This document shows positions 55,020 through 64,000 of a stretch of 64,000 nt of DNA, one piece after another. This stretch comes from Bacteroides cellulosilyticus. Its GTDB lineage: Bacteria; Bacteroidota; Bacteroidia; Bacteroidales; Bacteroidaceae. Location of the stretch: positions 5,208,501-5,272,500 of the forward strand of contig NZ_CP081903.1 in assembly GCF_020091405.1 (NCBI RefSeq). The letters run 5' to 3'. Made by a program: the position numbers and the translations under genes. How positions within the stretch are numbered: the stretch's first letter is position 1; each line of letters begins with the position of its first letter. The notes below the pieces were generated by a model. That model made no database searches. It was not told where the DNA came from and worked only from the letters and a program-made list of their open reading frames with translations.

Positions 55020-57431
55020 ATGATAAGAACCAAACACATATTACTGACTCTTTCATTGCTATTGTGCAATGTCTGCATCCACGCCACAACAGTCGATTAC
55101 TCCGTGCGTGGAAAGATTATCGACAAGCAGTCCCGCCAACCGGTAGCGTATGCTAATGTCGTAGTTGTAGGTATTCCCGGCAAGGGAGCATCAACCGATT
55201 CGCTCGGCATGTTCCGAATTGAGCAGGTACCACCGGGCATTTACCGCTTCGAAGCGACGCTGATAGGCTATAAAAGCGCAGTGACCCCCGAATACGTGGT
55301 TTCCGCCTCTACACCTTTCATCGAGATAGAGATGGAAGAAGATGAGAATATGCTGGCAGCAGTGGTAGTCACCCCCTCCCCTTTTCGAAAGACAGTGGAA
55401 AGTCCGGTAAGTATGCGTATCATAGGCTTGCAGGAGATTGAAAAGAGCCCGGGAGGAAATCGGGATATTTCACGTATTGTAAGGGCATACCCGGGAGTCT
55501 CCTTTTCACCCATCGGCTACAGAAACGATTTGATTGTACGCGGTGGATCACCTTCCGAAAACCGCTTCTATATGGATGGGATAGAAATACCCAATATCAA
55601 TCACTTCGCTACCCAGGGAGCGTCCGGCGGACCAGTCAGCATTGTCAATGCAGATTTAATACGTGAAATAAGTTTTTATACGGGAGCTTTCCCGGCTAAT
55701 CGTTCCGGAGCAATGAGTTCGGTACTCGATTTTCGTTTGAAAGACGGTAACCCGGATAAGCAGACATTTAAAGCCACGCTGGGAGCATCCGAAGTTTCTT
55801 TCAGTGGCAACGGACATCTGAGCGATAAAACAACCTATTTGTTCTCCCTACGCCAATCTTACCTCCAATTACTGTTCAAGGCCTTGGGACTCCCATTCCT
55901 GCCCAACTTCATTGACGGACAATTCAAACTGAAGACAAAGCTCTCGGCTCACAACGAACTAACCATACTCGGATTAGTCGGAATCGATAAAATGAAACTG
56001 AATACTGATGAGAAAGGAGAAGATGCTGAATATATATTGAGTTATCTGCCCACTATTCATCAAGAGACATTTACTGTGGGAACTTCATATCGCCATTATG
56101 CAGGAAAGCATGTACAGACGCTGACGCTAAGTCATAATTATCTGAACAACCGCAATGTGAAGTATCTGAACAATGATGAATCTTACGAAGATAATCTGAC
56201 CCTTCGCCTTCGTTCAGTAGAACAGAAAACCACCCTTCGTTTTGAGAACCAGACAAGATTGGGGCAATGGACATTGAAAGAAGGTGCGGAAATGAATTAT
56301 TCCAATTATACCAACCGGACAAAACAGCGGATGTTCGGCTACACCACACTCTCCGATTATCAGACGGATTTAAACATATTCAGTTGGGGCGGCTTCTTTT
56401 CCGCGGACTACACTACTGCCAATAAACGTTTCTCCGCTTCTGCCGGTATCCGTACGGATGGCAATAATTACAACCGTGAAATGAAAGAACTGTGGAAGCA
56501 GCTTTCTCCCCGCCTCTCCTTATCTTATGAATTGACAAAGCAATGGACCTTGAGTGGAAATGCAGGATTATATCAGCAACTTCCACCTTATACAGCATTG
56601 GGGTTCAAAGATAATGACGGGCACTACATAAATAAGGATTTGAAATACATGCAGGTGATGGAAACCAGTCTCGGACTTGACTGGCATTTGCAAGATAGAT
56701 TAATGATCTCAGCAGAAGGATTCTTCAAGCAATACGGACGTATGCCTCTTTCCCTGCGAGACAATATTCCCCTGGCATGCAAGGGAGATGATTATGGCAC
56801 AATAGGCAATGAAGCGCTTATTCCTACCGCCGAAGGACGCGCTTATGGCGTGGAAGCCATGTTACGTTGGCAGATACCGGGACGTTTCAACTTTGTGTCT
56901 TCCTTCACAGTCTTCCGCAGCGAATATCGCAATGGAAATGGTGGCAGTGATGATAATATCCCCTCCGGAACCAAATACATCTCTTCTGCATGGGACAACC
57001 GTTTCATTCTCAACGTAAGCGGTACGTATAATCTTCCACGTCGTTGGAGTATCGGAGGAAAATTGAGTTATATAGGCGGTGCTCCCTATACGCCTTATGA
57101 TGAGGAAAAATCATCGTTAGTGGAAGCATGGAATGCACAAGGACGCCCATACTACGATTATTCAAAATACAATACCGAACGCTTGCCTAACTTTGCCCAA
57201 CTCGATATACGTGTAGACAAGTCTTTCTATTTCCATCGCTGTATGGTTGGCTTTTATCTCGACTTACAGAATATAACCGGAAGTAAGCTGAAGCAGCAGG
57301 ATGTAATTATGAGTACGGGAGTCATTGAAAATCCATCTGCCCCCATTGAGGAGCAAAGGTATAAGATGAAAAAGTTGAAACAGGAAAGCGGAACGCTATT
57401 GCCGTCGATTGGGGTGACTGTGGAATTTTAG
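55020..57431 (+). CDS. TonB-dependent outer-membrane receptor with carboxypeptidase-like domain
   Basis: 803 residues from the ATG at 55020. Signal peptide (about 1-24), a CarboxypepD-reg-like domain (about 28-108, VRGKIIDKQSRQPVAYANVVV), a plug domain (about 115-225, NRDISRIVRAYPGVSFSPIGYRNDLIVRGGSPSENRFYMDG) and a barrel ending with GVTVEF. No SusD partner is present, so a siderophore, vitamin or peptide substrate is as likely as a glycan. It is a single gene. Confidence 0.93.
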   Translation: MIRTKHILLTLSLLLCNVCIHATTVDYSVRGKIIDKQSRQPVAYANVVVVGIPGKGASTDSLGMFRIEQVPPGIYRFEATLIGYKSAVTPEYVVSASTPFIEIEMEEDENMLAAVVVTPSPFRKTVESPVSMRIIGLQEIEKSPGGNRDISRIVRAYPGVSFSPIGYRNDLIVRGGSPSENRFYMDGIEIPNINHFATQGASGGPVSIVNADLIREISFYTGAFPANRSGAMSSVLDFRLKDGNPDKQTFKATLGASEVSFSGNGHLSDKTTYLFSLRQSYLQLLFKALGLPFLPNFIDGQFKLKTKLSAHNELTILGLVGIDKMKLNTDEKGEDAEYILSYLPTIHQETFTVGTSYRHYAGKHVQTLTLSHNYLNNRNVKYLNNDESYEDNLTLRLRSVEQKTTLRFENQTRLGQWTLKEGAEMNYSNYTNRTKQRMFGYTTLSDYQTDLNIFSWGGFFSADYTTANKRFSASAGIRTDGNNYNREMKELWKQLSPRLSLSYELTKQWTLSGNAGLYQQLPPYTALGFKDNDGHYINKDLKYMQVMETSLGLDWHLQDRLMISAEGFFKQYGRMPLSLRDNIPLACKGDDYGTIGNEALIPTAEGRAYGVEAMLRWQIPGRFNFVSSFTVFRSEYRNGNGGSDDNIPSGTKYISSAWDNRFILNVSGTYNLPRRWSIGGKLSYIGGAPYTPYDEEKSSLVEAWNAQGRPYYDYSKYNTERLPNFAQLDIRVDKSFYFHRCMVGFYLDLQNITGSKLKQQDVIMSTGVIENPSAPIEEQRYKMKKLKQESGTLLPSIGVTVEF

Positions 57432-57459
57432 ATTGGTTCTTCTCTTCAGTCACAAATTC

Positions 57460-57621
57460 CTATAGCAGTTCAAAATGTTCTTTAGAGAAATACTTCACAA
57501 ATTTAGAGCGTGAATCAACGTCTGCAATCTCGTCTAAAAGTTCTTGAGAAACAACCAGCTCTATAAAACTAATCCATAGATTTGTATCAACAATTATTTT
57601 TATCCCGCAATCGCTTTTCAT
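57460..57621 (-). pseudogene. Decayed PIN-domain toxin
   Basis: 53 codons from the ATG at 57621. It keeps the first PIN strand with its acidic residue (IIVDTNLWISFI) and the later segment VVSQELLDEIADVDSRSKFVKYFSKEHFELL, but the roughly 20 residues normally between them are missing and the protein stops before the second half of the domain. Complete relatives have about 135 residues. It overlaps the antitoxin end by 35 bp, as in intact toxin-antitoxin pairs. Confidence 0.7.
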
Positions 57622-57835
57622 ACGCTTCTTGTCTAACAGCTTCCACTTCAGCATCTATTTCCTTTTGTGAAATTTCATCTGTTTTAAAAGCATTCAATAG
57701 TCGTTTCAACTTAATGCCGCGCGTTTCGACAGCAAGCGCACGGCTCAACTCCAATTTGTCATCGTCAGAAAGTTGTTGAGTTAACTCCAATATCTGATTA
57801 TAATTCAGACGAATTTTCAATGATACAGTTGCCAT
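57587..57835 (-). CDS. Probable antitoxin of a decayed PIN pair
   Basis: 82 residues from the ATG at 57835. A helical protein (SLKIRLNYNQILELTQQLSDDDKLELSRALA) with a charged C-terminus, of the form seen next to PIN toxins in Bacteroides. It has a strong promoter upstream. It may now act only as an orphan antitoxin. Confidence 0.65.
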   Translation of the reverse strand: MATVSLKIRLNYNQILELTQQLSDDDKLELSRALAVETRGIKLKRLLNAFKTDEISQKEIDAEVEAVRQEAYEKRLRDKNNC

Positions 57836-57863
57836 ACAATTACACATTGATATCACCTATAAA

Positions 57864-57894
57864 CAAAAGTAGTATAATTTATGCAACTATCAAA
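57864..57894 (-). promoter_or_regulatory. Promoter of the antitoxin gene
   Basis: TTTG at 57891-57894 and TACTTTTG at 57864-57871 on the minus strand, 19 bp apart, 28 bp before the start at 57835. Confidence 0.65.
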
Positions 57895-57951
57895 TAAAGA
57901 TGCGATTATTTTCTTGATGATTATGGCACAGTAGGCAATATTTCGCACCTA

Positions 57952-59091
57952 TTATTTCTTACAGCAAACTTTTATCTGTTCCACAATATAGGATACATCC
58001 TCGTCCGTCACCCAAGGACCGGCAGGAATACACAAACCCATATTAAACAAACGTTCAGAAACTTCATTCACATAACAAGGATTAGTTGCATAGACAGGCT
58101 GCAAATGCATAGGTTTCCACAAGGGACGGGTCTCAATTCCCCGTTCATCCAGGTTACGGCGGACTTCATCATAGTTAGTACCAGTCTTAACAGGATCTAT
58201 CAGAATAGTAGAAAGCCAATAATTAGCGTTGAAACGACCATCAGGATTAGATTTTAACGTTATACCGTCTACACCTTCAAAAGCCTTCTCGTAAAGAGCA
58301 TGTACATGGCGGTGATGCGCAATATGCTCATCCAATACAGTCATCTGACCACGACCGATACCAGCACAAATATTACTCATACGATAATTATAACCAATCT
58401 TTTCATGCTGGTAATGAGGGAAAGGCTCACGGGCCTGCGTAGCGTAAAACATCGTCTGCTTCTTGGTGCTTTCATCAGGAACAATCAAAGCGCCGCCACC
58501 CGAAGTAGTGATCATCTTATTACCATTAAAAGACAACACACCAAAGGTACCGAACGTACCACATTTCTGACCATTAAACTCAGAACCCAAAGCTTCTGCA
58601 GCATCCTCCAGCACTGGAATATCATATTTAGCGGCTATCGCGCAAATCTCATCAATTCTGGCAGGCATACCGTAAAGATGAACAGGAAGAATAGCTTTCG
58701 GCTTCTTACCTGTCTTTGCGATTCTGTCCTTAATGGCTTCTTCCAGCAAAACGGGGTCCATATTCCAGGTATCTTCCTCACTGTCGATAAATACAGGAGT
58801 CGCCCCCTGATAAGCAACAGGATTAGCTGACGCACAGAATGTAAACGACTGGCAGATAACCTCATCACCGGCTCCTACACCAAGTTGGATTAATCCCAGA
58901 TGGATGGCTGCCGTACCAGCAGATAAAGCAACAACCTCCTTATCCTGTCCTACAAAATGTTTCAGTTCGTCTTCGAAAGCATTCACGTTGGGACCCAAAG
59001 GAACAACCCAGTTCGTGTCGAAAGCTTCCTTAATAAAAGCCTGCTCTTTGCCACTCATGTGAGCAAGGCAAAGATAAATTCTCTTGTCCAT
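57952..59091 (-). CDS. DegT-family sugar-nucleotide aminotransferase (PglE-like)
   Basis: 379 residues. PLP-dependent transfer of an amino group to a 4-keto sugar nucleotide. The PLP lysine lies in SFNGNKMITTSGGG, with ALSAGTAAIHLGL and EDAAEALGS as cofactor contacts. Together with the PglD-like and PglC-like genes upstream it suggests synthesis of a 4-amino-4,6-dideoxy sugar such as bacillosamine. It is the last gene of the capsule-type cluster, 136 bp after the PglD-like gene. Confidence 0.9.
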   Translation of the reverse strand: MDKRIYLCLAHMSGKEQAFIKEAFDTNWVVPLGPNVNAFEDELKHFVGQDKEVVALSAGTAAIHLGLIQLGVGAGDEVICQSFTFCASANPVAYQGATPVFIDSEEDTWNMDPVLLEEAIKDRIAKTGKKPKAILPVHLYGMPARIDEICAIAAKYDIPVLEDAAEALGSEFNGQKCGTFGTFGVLSFNGNKMITTSGGGALIVPDESTKKQTMFYATQAREPFPHYQHEKIGYNYRMSNICAGIGRGQMTVLDEHIAHHRHVHALYEKAFEGVDGITLKSNPDGRFNANYWLSTILIDPVKTGTNYDEVRRNLDERGIETRPLWKPMHLQPVYATNPCYVNEVSERLFNMGLCIPAGPWVTDEDVSYIVEQIKVCCKK

Positions 59092-59227
59092 TAAATTATA
59101 TGATTAAAAAAGAAACAACAAATCGAGAAGTAAAAAGAAAATTATTTATTCCTTATATAATGAGGGATAAATAACCAACACAACAACTTACCCAATTTCA
59201 AAACAATCATTAGGAATTTATAAATAT

Positions 59228-59869
59228 CTATTCCCTATATTTTAAAACTTTTGCAGGTATACCTGCCATTACAGCATTTGTTGGTACATCTTTAATAACT
59301 ACGGCACCAGCACCAATAAGACAGTTTTCTCCTAATTCATGTACACCAGTCATTACAGTAGCACTAATGCCTATATAAGCATACTTATGTGCAATAATTG
59401 AAGCACCAAAATTTACTCCAAAGGAAAGAAATACTCCTTCTTCTAAAATAGTATGATGAGAAACTACACTATTAACGCTCATCATTACAAAGTCATGTAT
59501 GTTACACCAAGGCATAATTACCGTTTTAGGAAGAATATATATCCCCTTATCTCCAATTTTAACATTAGGAGAAAGCACCACTGTAGAATGAATAAAATTA
59601 GGAACCTCATATCCCAGACTTAACGCACGATTTAACAATTCAACTCGCAACTTATTATTTCCCAAGGGACAATAAACTGCTTTAACGCCATATTCATCTT
59701 TCAAACAAGCTAAAAAATCAAATCCACCCAACACGGGAATACCACATACCTTTTGGTTAATATACTTAGAATCATCATCCAAAAAACCTACAATTTCAAT
59801 ACCAGCTTCTTGAAGATAAGCCAAATAGACTTCTCCATAAGTGCCTGCACCAATAATAACACTTTTCAT
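59228..59869 (-). CDS. Sugar O/N-acetyltransferase, PglD-like
   Basis: 213 residues. An N-terminal Rossmann-like PglD domain (MKSVIIGAGTYGEVYLAYL) and a left-handed beta-helix of hexapeptide repeats with the likely catalytic His in SVVSHHTILEEG. Such enzymes N-acetylate UDP-4-amino sugars. The AT-rich codon use differs from the flanking housekeeping genes, a sign of transfer common in capsule loci. Confidence 0.88.
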   Translation of the reverse strand: MKSVIIGAGTYGEVYLAYLQEAGIEIVGFLDDDSKYINQKVCGIPVLGGFDFLACLKDEYGVKAVYCPLGNNKLRVELLNRALSLGYEVPNFIHSTVVLSPNVKIGDKGIYILPKTVIMPWCNIHDFVMMSVNSVVSHHTILEEGVFLSFGVNFGASIIAHKYAYIGISATVMTGVHELGENCLIGAGAVVIKDVPTNAVMAGIPAKVLKYRE

Positions 59870-59880
59870 ATTCTTTTCCT

Positions 59881-60495
59881 TTAATTATGCCCGTTAAAAG
59901 GCGCAGTAGTAGCTTCTCCCTCTTTAGATATTCCTTCCCTAATAAAAACTTTTCTGATTGTAATAAATACAATTTTCAAATCTAAATAAAAAAAACAATG
60001 ATCTACATACCAAACATCTAGTTCAAACTTTTTTGTCCAACTCAAATTATTTCTTCCATTAATCTGTGCCCAGCCAGTTATTCCTGGACGCACTTCATGG
60101 CGTCTCATTTGTTCTTTAGAATACAAAGGCAAATAATAAGTTCTTAAAGGGCGAGGCCCGATCAGAGACATATCACCTTTGAGTACATTAATTAATTGAG
60201 GTAATTCATCAATAGAAGTAGAACGGACAAACTTTCCTATTTTTGTCAGACGTTTCTCATCCGGCAATAAGTTGCCATTTTCGTCACGTTCATCAGTCAT
60301 CGTTTTGAATTTGATAACTTTGAAAATCTCACCATGCTTACCAGGACGTTCCTGAGTAAAAAAGGCACCGGCTCCTTTATTGGCAAAATGTAACCAGATT
60401 GCTATAGAAAGTAATATCGGCCAAATAATAGCCAGTACCAAAAACACTACTACAAAATCAATAAAACGCTTCAGAAAACAAGAATACATAATCAT
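59881..60495 (-). CDS. Polyprenyl-phosphate phosphoglycosyl transferase (PglC/WcfS-like)
   Basis: 204 residues, the minimal monotopic PGT form. An N-terminal re-entrant hydrophobic helix (about 8-34), then KVIKFKTM, the catalytic Asp-Glu in STSIDELPQL and MSLIGPRP. It moves a sugar 1-phosphate from UDP-sugar to undecaprenyl phosphate, starting capsule-repeat assembly at the inner membrane. It overlaps the glycosyltransferase gene by 4 bp. It probably uses the bacillosamine-like sugar made by its neighbours. Confidence 0.93.
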   Translation of the reverse strand: MIMYSCFLKRFIDFVVVFLVLAIIWPILLSIAIWLHFANKGAGAFFTQERPGKHGEIFKVIKFKTMTDERDENGNLLPDEKRLTKIGKFVRSTSIDELPQLINVLKGDMSLIGPRPLRTYYLPLYSKEQMRRHEVRPGITGWAQINGRNNLSWTKKFELDVWYVDHCFFYLDLKIVFITIRKVFIREGISKEGEATTAPFNGHN

Positions 60496-61694
60496 TCAAA
60501 ATGTTCCATTATTATATCATAACTACAATTCACTGTATAATTAGCCTCTAAATATGAATATCCATTCTCTCCCATAATTTTAATCCGCTCTCTGTCAGCA
60601 GCCATAAAGTCAACCATTTCCATGTAAGTTTCTATATTTCCGCTTTCAGTCCATAAGCCAAAACCGTTGATTTTGGCTATTTCTCCTATATCCGTATTCT
60701 TGTCAGTAGCCATCAATACCGGCATTCTGTTTTCAAGATAAGAGAGCAAGCGAGACGGGAAATTTGGGATCGTGAAACGCCTGTCCAGAAATATCAAACC
60801 TATGTCACAAACTCTTACCAGACTGTCATATTCTTGTTTGGGAAGTGAAGATAACAAGCAAGCATTATGCGGTGCATTTGTATCAAACCACAATTTAATC
60901 TTCATAAATTCAGTACCGCTACCTACTATGATAAAAAAAGAGTCGTTTCTTTTTTCATTGGCCGCAAGCACCTCTACCAGGAAGTCAATACCTTGCGGGC
61001 GTCCCAAATTACCCCCATAAATAAAAAGTATTTTATCTGTGGGAATATTCAGTTTTTGAAGTAAAGTCTCTTTGGGGTAGGCTTGCTCTTCTGCCTTACA
61101 AAGTTCTATACTATTGGGACAAACCTCTACTCTATGGATGTCAACCTCACGATTATGCCTCAATATATAATCTACGTTAGCCGGAGACATGCAACCGATA
61201 TAGTCTGACAACTGATATAGTCTTTCTTCCTTTTTACGGAACATCCTATAGAGAAGACCTCCTTTGGAGAACATACCCAAATCAACAGCATTCTGAGGAA
61301 ATATATCCTTTAAAAGAAGATATGTCTTGGCATCCTTTTTCTTCAACGCTGCTATTACTTTATTGAAAGTAATCGGGGGAGTCGAATAAAGGCCTAAACC
61401 AAATTTTACATTCCGCCAATACTTTTGAATTGCCTTCTGATATTGATATTCCAAGAGTAACGTACCAATTCCCTTTTCTATCAGATTAGTCTTCTGTATA
61501 TTGAATGTCCAGACTCTTAATATCTTCACATTTCCACCATCCAGCATCTCAGTAGGTTGATGAAAGCGCCGTTCTGCCGGTGCTACAATATACACTGTAT
61601 GCCCATGACGAACAAATTCACGCATCAGGTCCGTATAGATTCCTCTTTCCTTTATATCCGAAATGCGGGAAAGTGTCAAAAAAAGAACATTCAT
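60492..61694 (-). CDS. GT4-family glycosyltransferase (WbuB-like)
   Basis: 400 residues. GT-B fold with a GT4 C-terminal domain: FIYGGNLGRPQGIDFLVEVL and the nucleotide-sugar region FPSRLLSYLENRMPVLMATD. It resembles WbuB, a putative L-FucNAc transferase; since the two upstream genes make UDP-L-FucNAc, it may add that sugar as the second residue (inference). It overlaps the PglC-like gene by 4 bp. Confidence 0.85.
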   Translation of the reverse strand: MNVLFLTLSRISDIKERGIYTDLMREFVRHGHTVYIVAPAERRFHQPTEMLDGGNVKILRVWTFNIQKTNLIEKGIGTLLLEYQYQKAIQKYWRNVKFGLGLYSTPPITFNKVIAALKKKDAKTYLLLKDIFPQNAVDLGMFSKGGLLYRMFRKKEERLYQLSDYIGCMSPANVDYILRHNREVDIHRVEVCPNSIELCKAEEQAYPKETLLQKLNIPTDKILFIYGGNLGRPQGIDFLVEVLAANEKRNDSFFIIVGSGTEFMKIKLWFDTNAPHNACLLSSLPKQEYDSLVRVCDIGLIFLDRRFTIPNFPSRLLSYLENRMPVLMATDKNTDIGEIAKINGFGLWTESGNIETYMEMVDFMAADRERIKIMGENGYSYLEANYTVNCSYDIIMEHFE

Positions 61695-61704
61695 CTCCGA
61701 ATAA

Positions 61705-62889
61705 TCAGAATTTTCTCCAAACCATCTTATTCACTACTCCCGTATAGCTCTGAATCAACTTCACAACCTTAGTCGATACATTCTTATCAGTGTAGTTCGG
61801 CACAGGTAACCCATTGTCACCATTCTTGTTCATCTCCACAGCCGTGTCAACCGCCTGCAACAATGACTGTTCATCAATACCTGCCAAGATAAAACAGCCT
61901 TTATCCATCGCTTCCGGACGTTCCGTACTGGTACGGATGCAAACAGCTGGAAAAGAATATCCCACCGAAGTAAAGAAAGAACTTTCTTCCGGTAATGTGC
62001 CACTGTCCGATACCACGGCATAGGCATTCATCTGCAGACTGTTGTAATCATGGAAACCGAGCGGTTCATGCTGAATCACACGCCTGTCAAGTTCAAATTT
62101 ACTCGACTCCAGACGTTTCCTGCTACGGGGATGACAACTATAAAGAATCGGCATGTCATATCTCTCTGCCATGGAATTAATCGCCCTAAATAGCGACAAG
62201 AAATTCTTCTCCGTATCAATATTCTCTTCCCTATGAGCAGAAAGCAATATGTATCGTCCTTTTTCCAAATTCAATTTCCTATGAATATCCGAAAATTTTA
62301 TCTCTTCCAGATTTTCATGCAACACCTCAGCCATGGGAGAACCTGTCACATAGGTACGCTCCTTTGCCACACCCGAAGCATTCAGGTATCTGCGTGCATG
62401 TTCCGAGTAACAAAGGTTCATATCTGAAATAATATCCACTATCCTGCGATTGGTTTCTTCCGGCAGACACTCGTCAAAGCAACGGTTGCCCGCTTCCATG
62501 TGGAAGATGGGGATATGAAGGCGTTTAGCACCTATCACACTCAGACAGGAATTAGTGTCACCCAATACCAATACGGCATCCGGCTTCACTTGCACCATCA
62601 GTTTATAGCTGGCATTGATGATATTCCCCATTGTGGCACCGAGATCATCCCCCACTGCATCCATATACACATCAGGATCTTTCAGCTTCAAATCATGGAA
62701 AAACACACCATTCAGATTATAATCATAATTTTGTCCGGTATGCGCCAGAATACAGTCAAAATACTTACGGCACTTTTTGATGACGGCCGCCAGACGGATA
62801 ATTTCCGGTCGAGTGCCTACTATAATCAAGAGTTTCAGCTTACCGTTCTCCTGAAACTTGATATCAGAATAATCCAATTTTATATCCAT
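61705..62889 (-). CDS. UDP-GlcNAc 2-epimerase family, CapG/WbjD-like
   Basis: 394 residues from the ATG at 62889. Epimerase family motifs: LIIVGTRPEIIRLAAVIKK, HTGQNYDYNLN, VLGDTNSCL, FHMEAGNRCFDECLPEETNRR and DSGTLPEESSF. Next to a CapF-like gene it most likely performs the last step to UDP-N-acetyl-L-fucosamine rather than making ManNAc. It is 4 bp after the CapF-like gene. Confidence 0.88.
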   Translation of the reverse strand: MDIKLDYSDIKFQENGKLKLLIIVGTRPEIIRLAAVIKKCRKYFDCILAHTGQNYDYNLNGVFFHDLKLKDPDVYMDAVGDDLGATMGNIINASYKLMVQVKPDAVLVLGDTNSCLSVIGAKRLHIPIFHMEAGNRCFDECLPEETNRRIVDIISDMNLCYSEHARRYLNASGVAKERTYVTGSPMAEVLHENLEEIKFSDIHRKLNLEKGRYILLSAHREENIDTEKNFLSLFRAINSMAERYDMPILYSCHPRSRKRLESSKFELDRRVIQHEPLGFHDYNSLQMNAYAVVSDSGTLPEESSFFTSVGYSFPAVCIRTSTERPEAMDKGCFILAGIDEQSLLQAVDTAVEMNKNGDNGLPVPNYTDKNVSTKVVKLIQSYTGVVNKMVWRKF

Positions 62890-62893
62890 TGTT

Positions 62894-64000
62894 CTAAACT
62901 TTTTCAAAATAAGTATCCGGACGTTCCGGGTCAAAACATTCGTTGCACCACATAAAAGTCACTAAATCTTCCGTTTCAGAAAGGTTAACTATATTGTGTG
63001 TATATCCGGGAATCATCTCCACCGCCTCTATTTTTTCACCGCTCACTTCGAAGTTCACCACCTCTTCCGTTCCTATCTTTCGTAGCTGTATCAGCCCATG
63101 TCCGCTCACCACCACAAACTTTTCGTTCTTGGTATGATGCCAATGTTGCCCTTTCGTGATGCCCGGTTTGGAAATGTTCACCGAGAACTGTCCACGGTCG
63201 GCAGTACGAATAATTTCAGTAAAACTGCCACGATCGTCCACATTCATCTTCAAAGGATAACAGAATTTATCTTTTGGCAAATATGAAAGATAGGTAGAAT
63301 AAAGTTTCTTCGTAAAAGCATCGCTCAAATCAGGTACTGCCAAAGTATCGGACATCTGCCTGAACGATTTTATCAGCTCCGCAATATCACCAAGAGTTAT
63401 CGTATGCACCACAGGCACTGTACAATACTCCTCCACATAATGCTCTTTGCCCCTCAATGCTGAAATCAATTCGTCCACCACATCGTCTATATATACCAAG
63501 TTCATCACTACCGAAGGGTCATTAACCTGAATGGGTATATCATGAGCGATATTATTGCAGAATGTAGCCACTGCACTGTTATAGTTGGGACGACACCACT
63601 TACCGAAAACATTCGGGAAGCGATATACCAGCACCTTTGCACCCGCTTCTTTACTATAATCAAACAACAACCGTTCTCCTGCACGTTTCGATTCACCGTA
63701 AGGATTGTCCTGGGCAGCCTGTATGGAAGATGATATCATCACCGGACACGTATTATTATATTTTTTCAGCGTATCAAGCAATGTGGAGGCAAAACCGAAA
63801 TTTCCTTTCATAAACTCAGACTCGTCCTTCGGGCGGTTGACACCTGCCAGATTGAACACAAAATCTGCTTGTTTGCAATAAATATCCAGTTCGGAAGGAT
63901 CGCTATCCAAATCATACTCATAGACAGTCAGGCTTTCACCCGATATTCCATAATTACGGGCCTTCCCTTCTTGAATATTATGTAATTGCGATACTAAATT
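62894..64000 (-). CDS. CapF/WbjC-like bifunctional reductase-epimerase, partial
   Basis: The frame is open to the right edge, so the N-terminus lies outside; 368 complete codons are visible. An extended SDR domain (FNLAGVNRPKDESEFMKGN, SSSIQAAQDNPYGESKRAGE, YRFPNVFGKW) is joined to a C-terminal cupin (QHWHHTKNEKFVVVSGHG, metal-site His residues). CapF converts the CapE product on the way to UDP-L-FucNAc. The missing CapE-like dehydratase should lie further right. Confidence 0.92.
   Translation of the reverse strand, partial: NLVSQLHNIQEGKARNYGISGESLTVYEYDLDSDPSELDIYCKQADFVFNLAGVNRPKDESEFMKGNFGFASTLLDTLKKYNNTCPVMISSSIQAAQDNPYGESKRAGERLLFDYSKEAGAKVLVYRFPNVFGKWCRPNYNSAVATFCNNIAHDIPIQVNDPSVVMNLVYIDDVVDELISALRGKEHYVEEYCTVPVVHTITLGDIAELIKSFRQMSDTLAVPDLSDAFTKKLYSTYLSYLPKDKFCYPLKMNVDDRGSFTEIIRTADRGQFSVNISKPGITKGQHWHHTKNEKFVVVSGHGLIQLRKIGTEEVVNFEVSGEKIEAVEMIPGYTHNIVNLSETEDLVTFMWCNECFDPERPDTYFEKV

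Noticed and set aside
61705..62889. WecB-type ManNAc epimerase call
   Set aside because: The direct neighbour is CapF-like, and these two together are the L-FucNAc pathway; ManNAc genes (WecC) are absent.

Overview
The window reads as a chromosomal segment of a Bacteroides-type gut bacterium (Bacteroidota). The evidence is the promoter style (TAnnTTTG -7 boxes, often with a TTTG/TTG -33 box about 19-22 bp upstream, and no strong Shine-Dalgarno sites), outer-membrane TonB-dependent receptors, a reversed ATP synthase operon that starts with atpD-atpC, an RGG-tailed RRM protein, and a capsule locus with CapF/CapG-type genes. No tRNA, rRNA, insertion sequence or CRISPR array was seen. Species cannot be fixed from the sequence alone.

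Layout. 1-3910: a very large tandem sensor kinase, running off the left edge. 4035-6218: prs and a secreted MORN-repeat protein. 6344-11144: a minus-strand operon for envelope functions (PBP1A, HPPK-like, KdsB, catalytically defective M16 protein). 11145-11843: a long intergenic region with a 22-bp-phased motif array. 11844-17626: pyrBI, a flavin reductase, a small outer-membrane protein, glyA and two unknown genes. 17690-21020: fhs and a TlpA-like oxidoreductase. 21143-28619: lipoprotein/ABC-permease/ATPase operon divergent from an NtrC-type regulator and its kinase; a sigma-54-type promoter and two dyads spaced 21 bp apart fit a self-contained regulon. 28623-29777: fucO. 29969-36440: an outer-membrane receptor divergent from an OmpR-type two-component system and two small exported proteins, with two striking repeat arrays between them. 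36478-39627: RmlD-like reductase and a Pif1-HRDC helicase. 39824-47270: the F1Fo ATP synthase operon. 47650-50875: DyP peroxidase, a probable small RNA, and a GNAT + RimK-like ATP-grasp pair. 51045-57431: PepSY-like protein, rpiA, purT, cold-shock and RRM RNA-binding proteins, a TonB receptor. 57460-57835: decayed PIN toxin-antitoxin pair. 57952-64000: the distal end of a capsule/O-antigen-type locus, predicted to make a bacillosamine-like initiating sugar and UDP-L-FucNAc.

The most interesting items are regulatory: the sigma-54 promoter plus phased upstream sites (25694-25799), the 22-bp tandem-in-inverted array at 32170-32265 with a second six-copy array at 32381-32442, the similar array at 11256-11368, a compact minus-strand small RNA (48622-48725), and families of word-repeat palindromes in gene ends and operon gaps. 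Among proteins, the RimK-like/GNAT pair and the tandem kinase whose first module has lost its histidine stand out.
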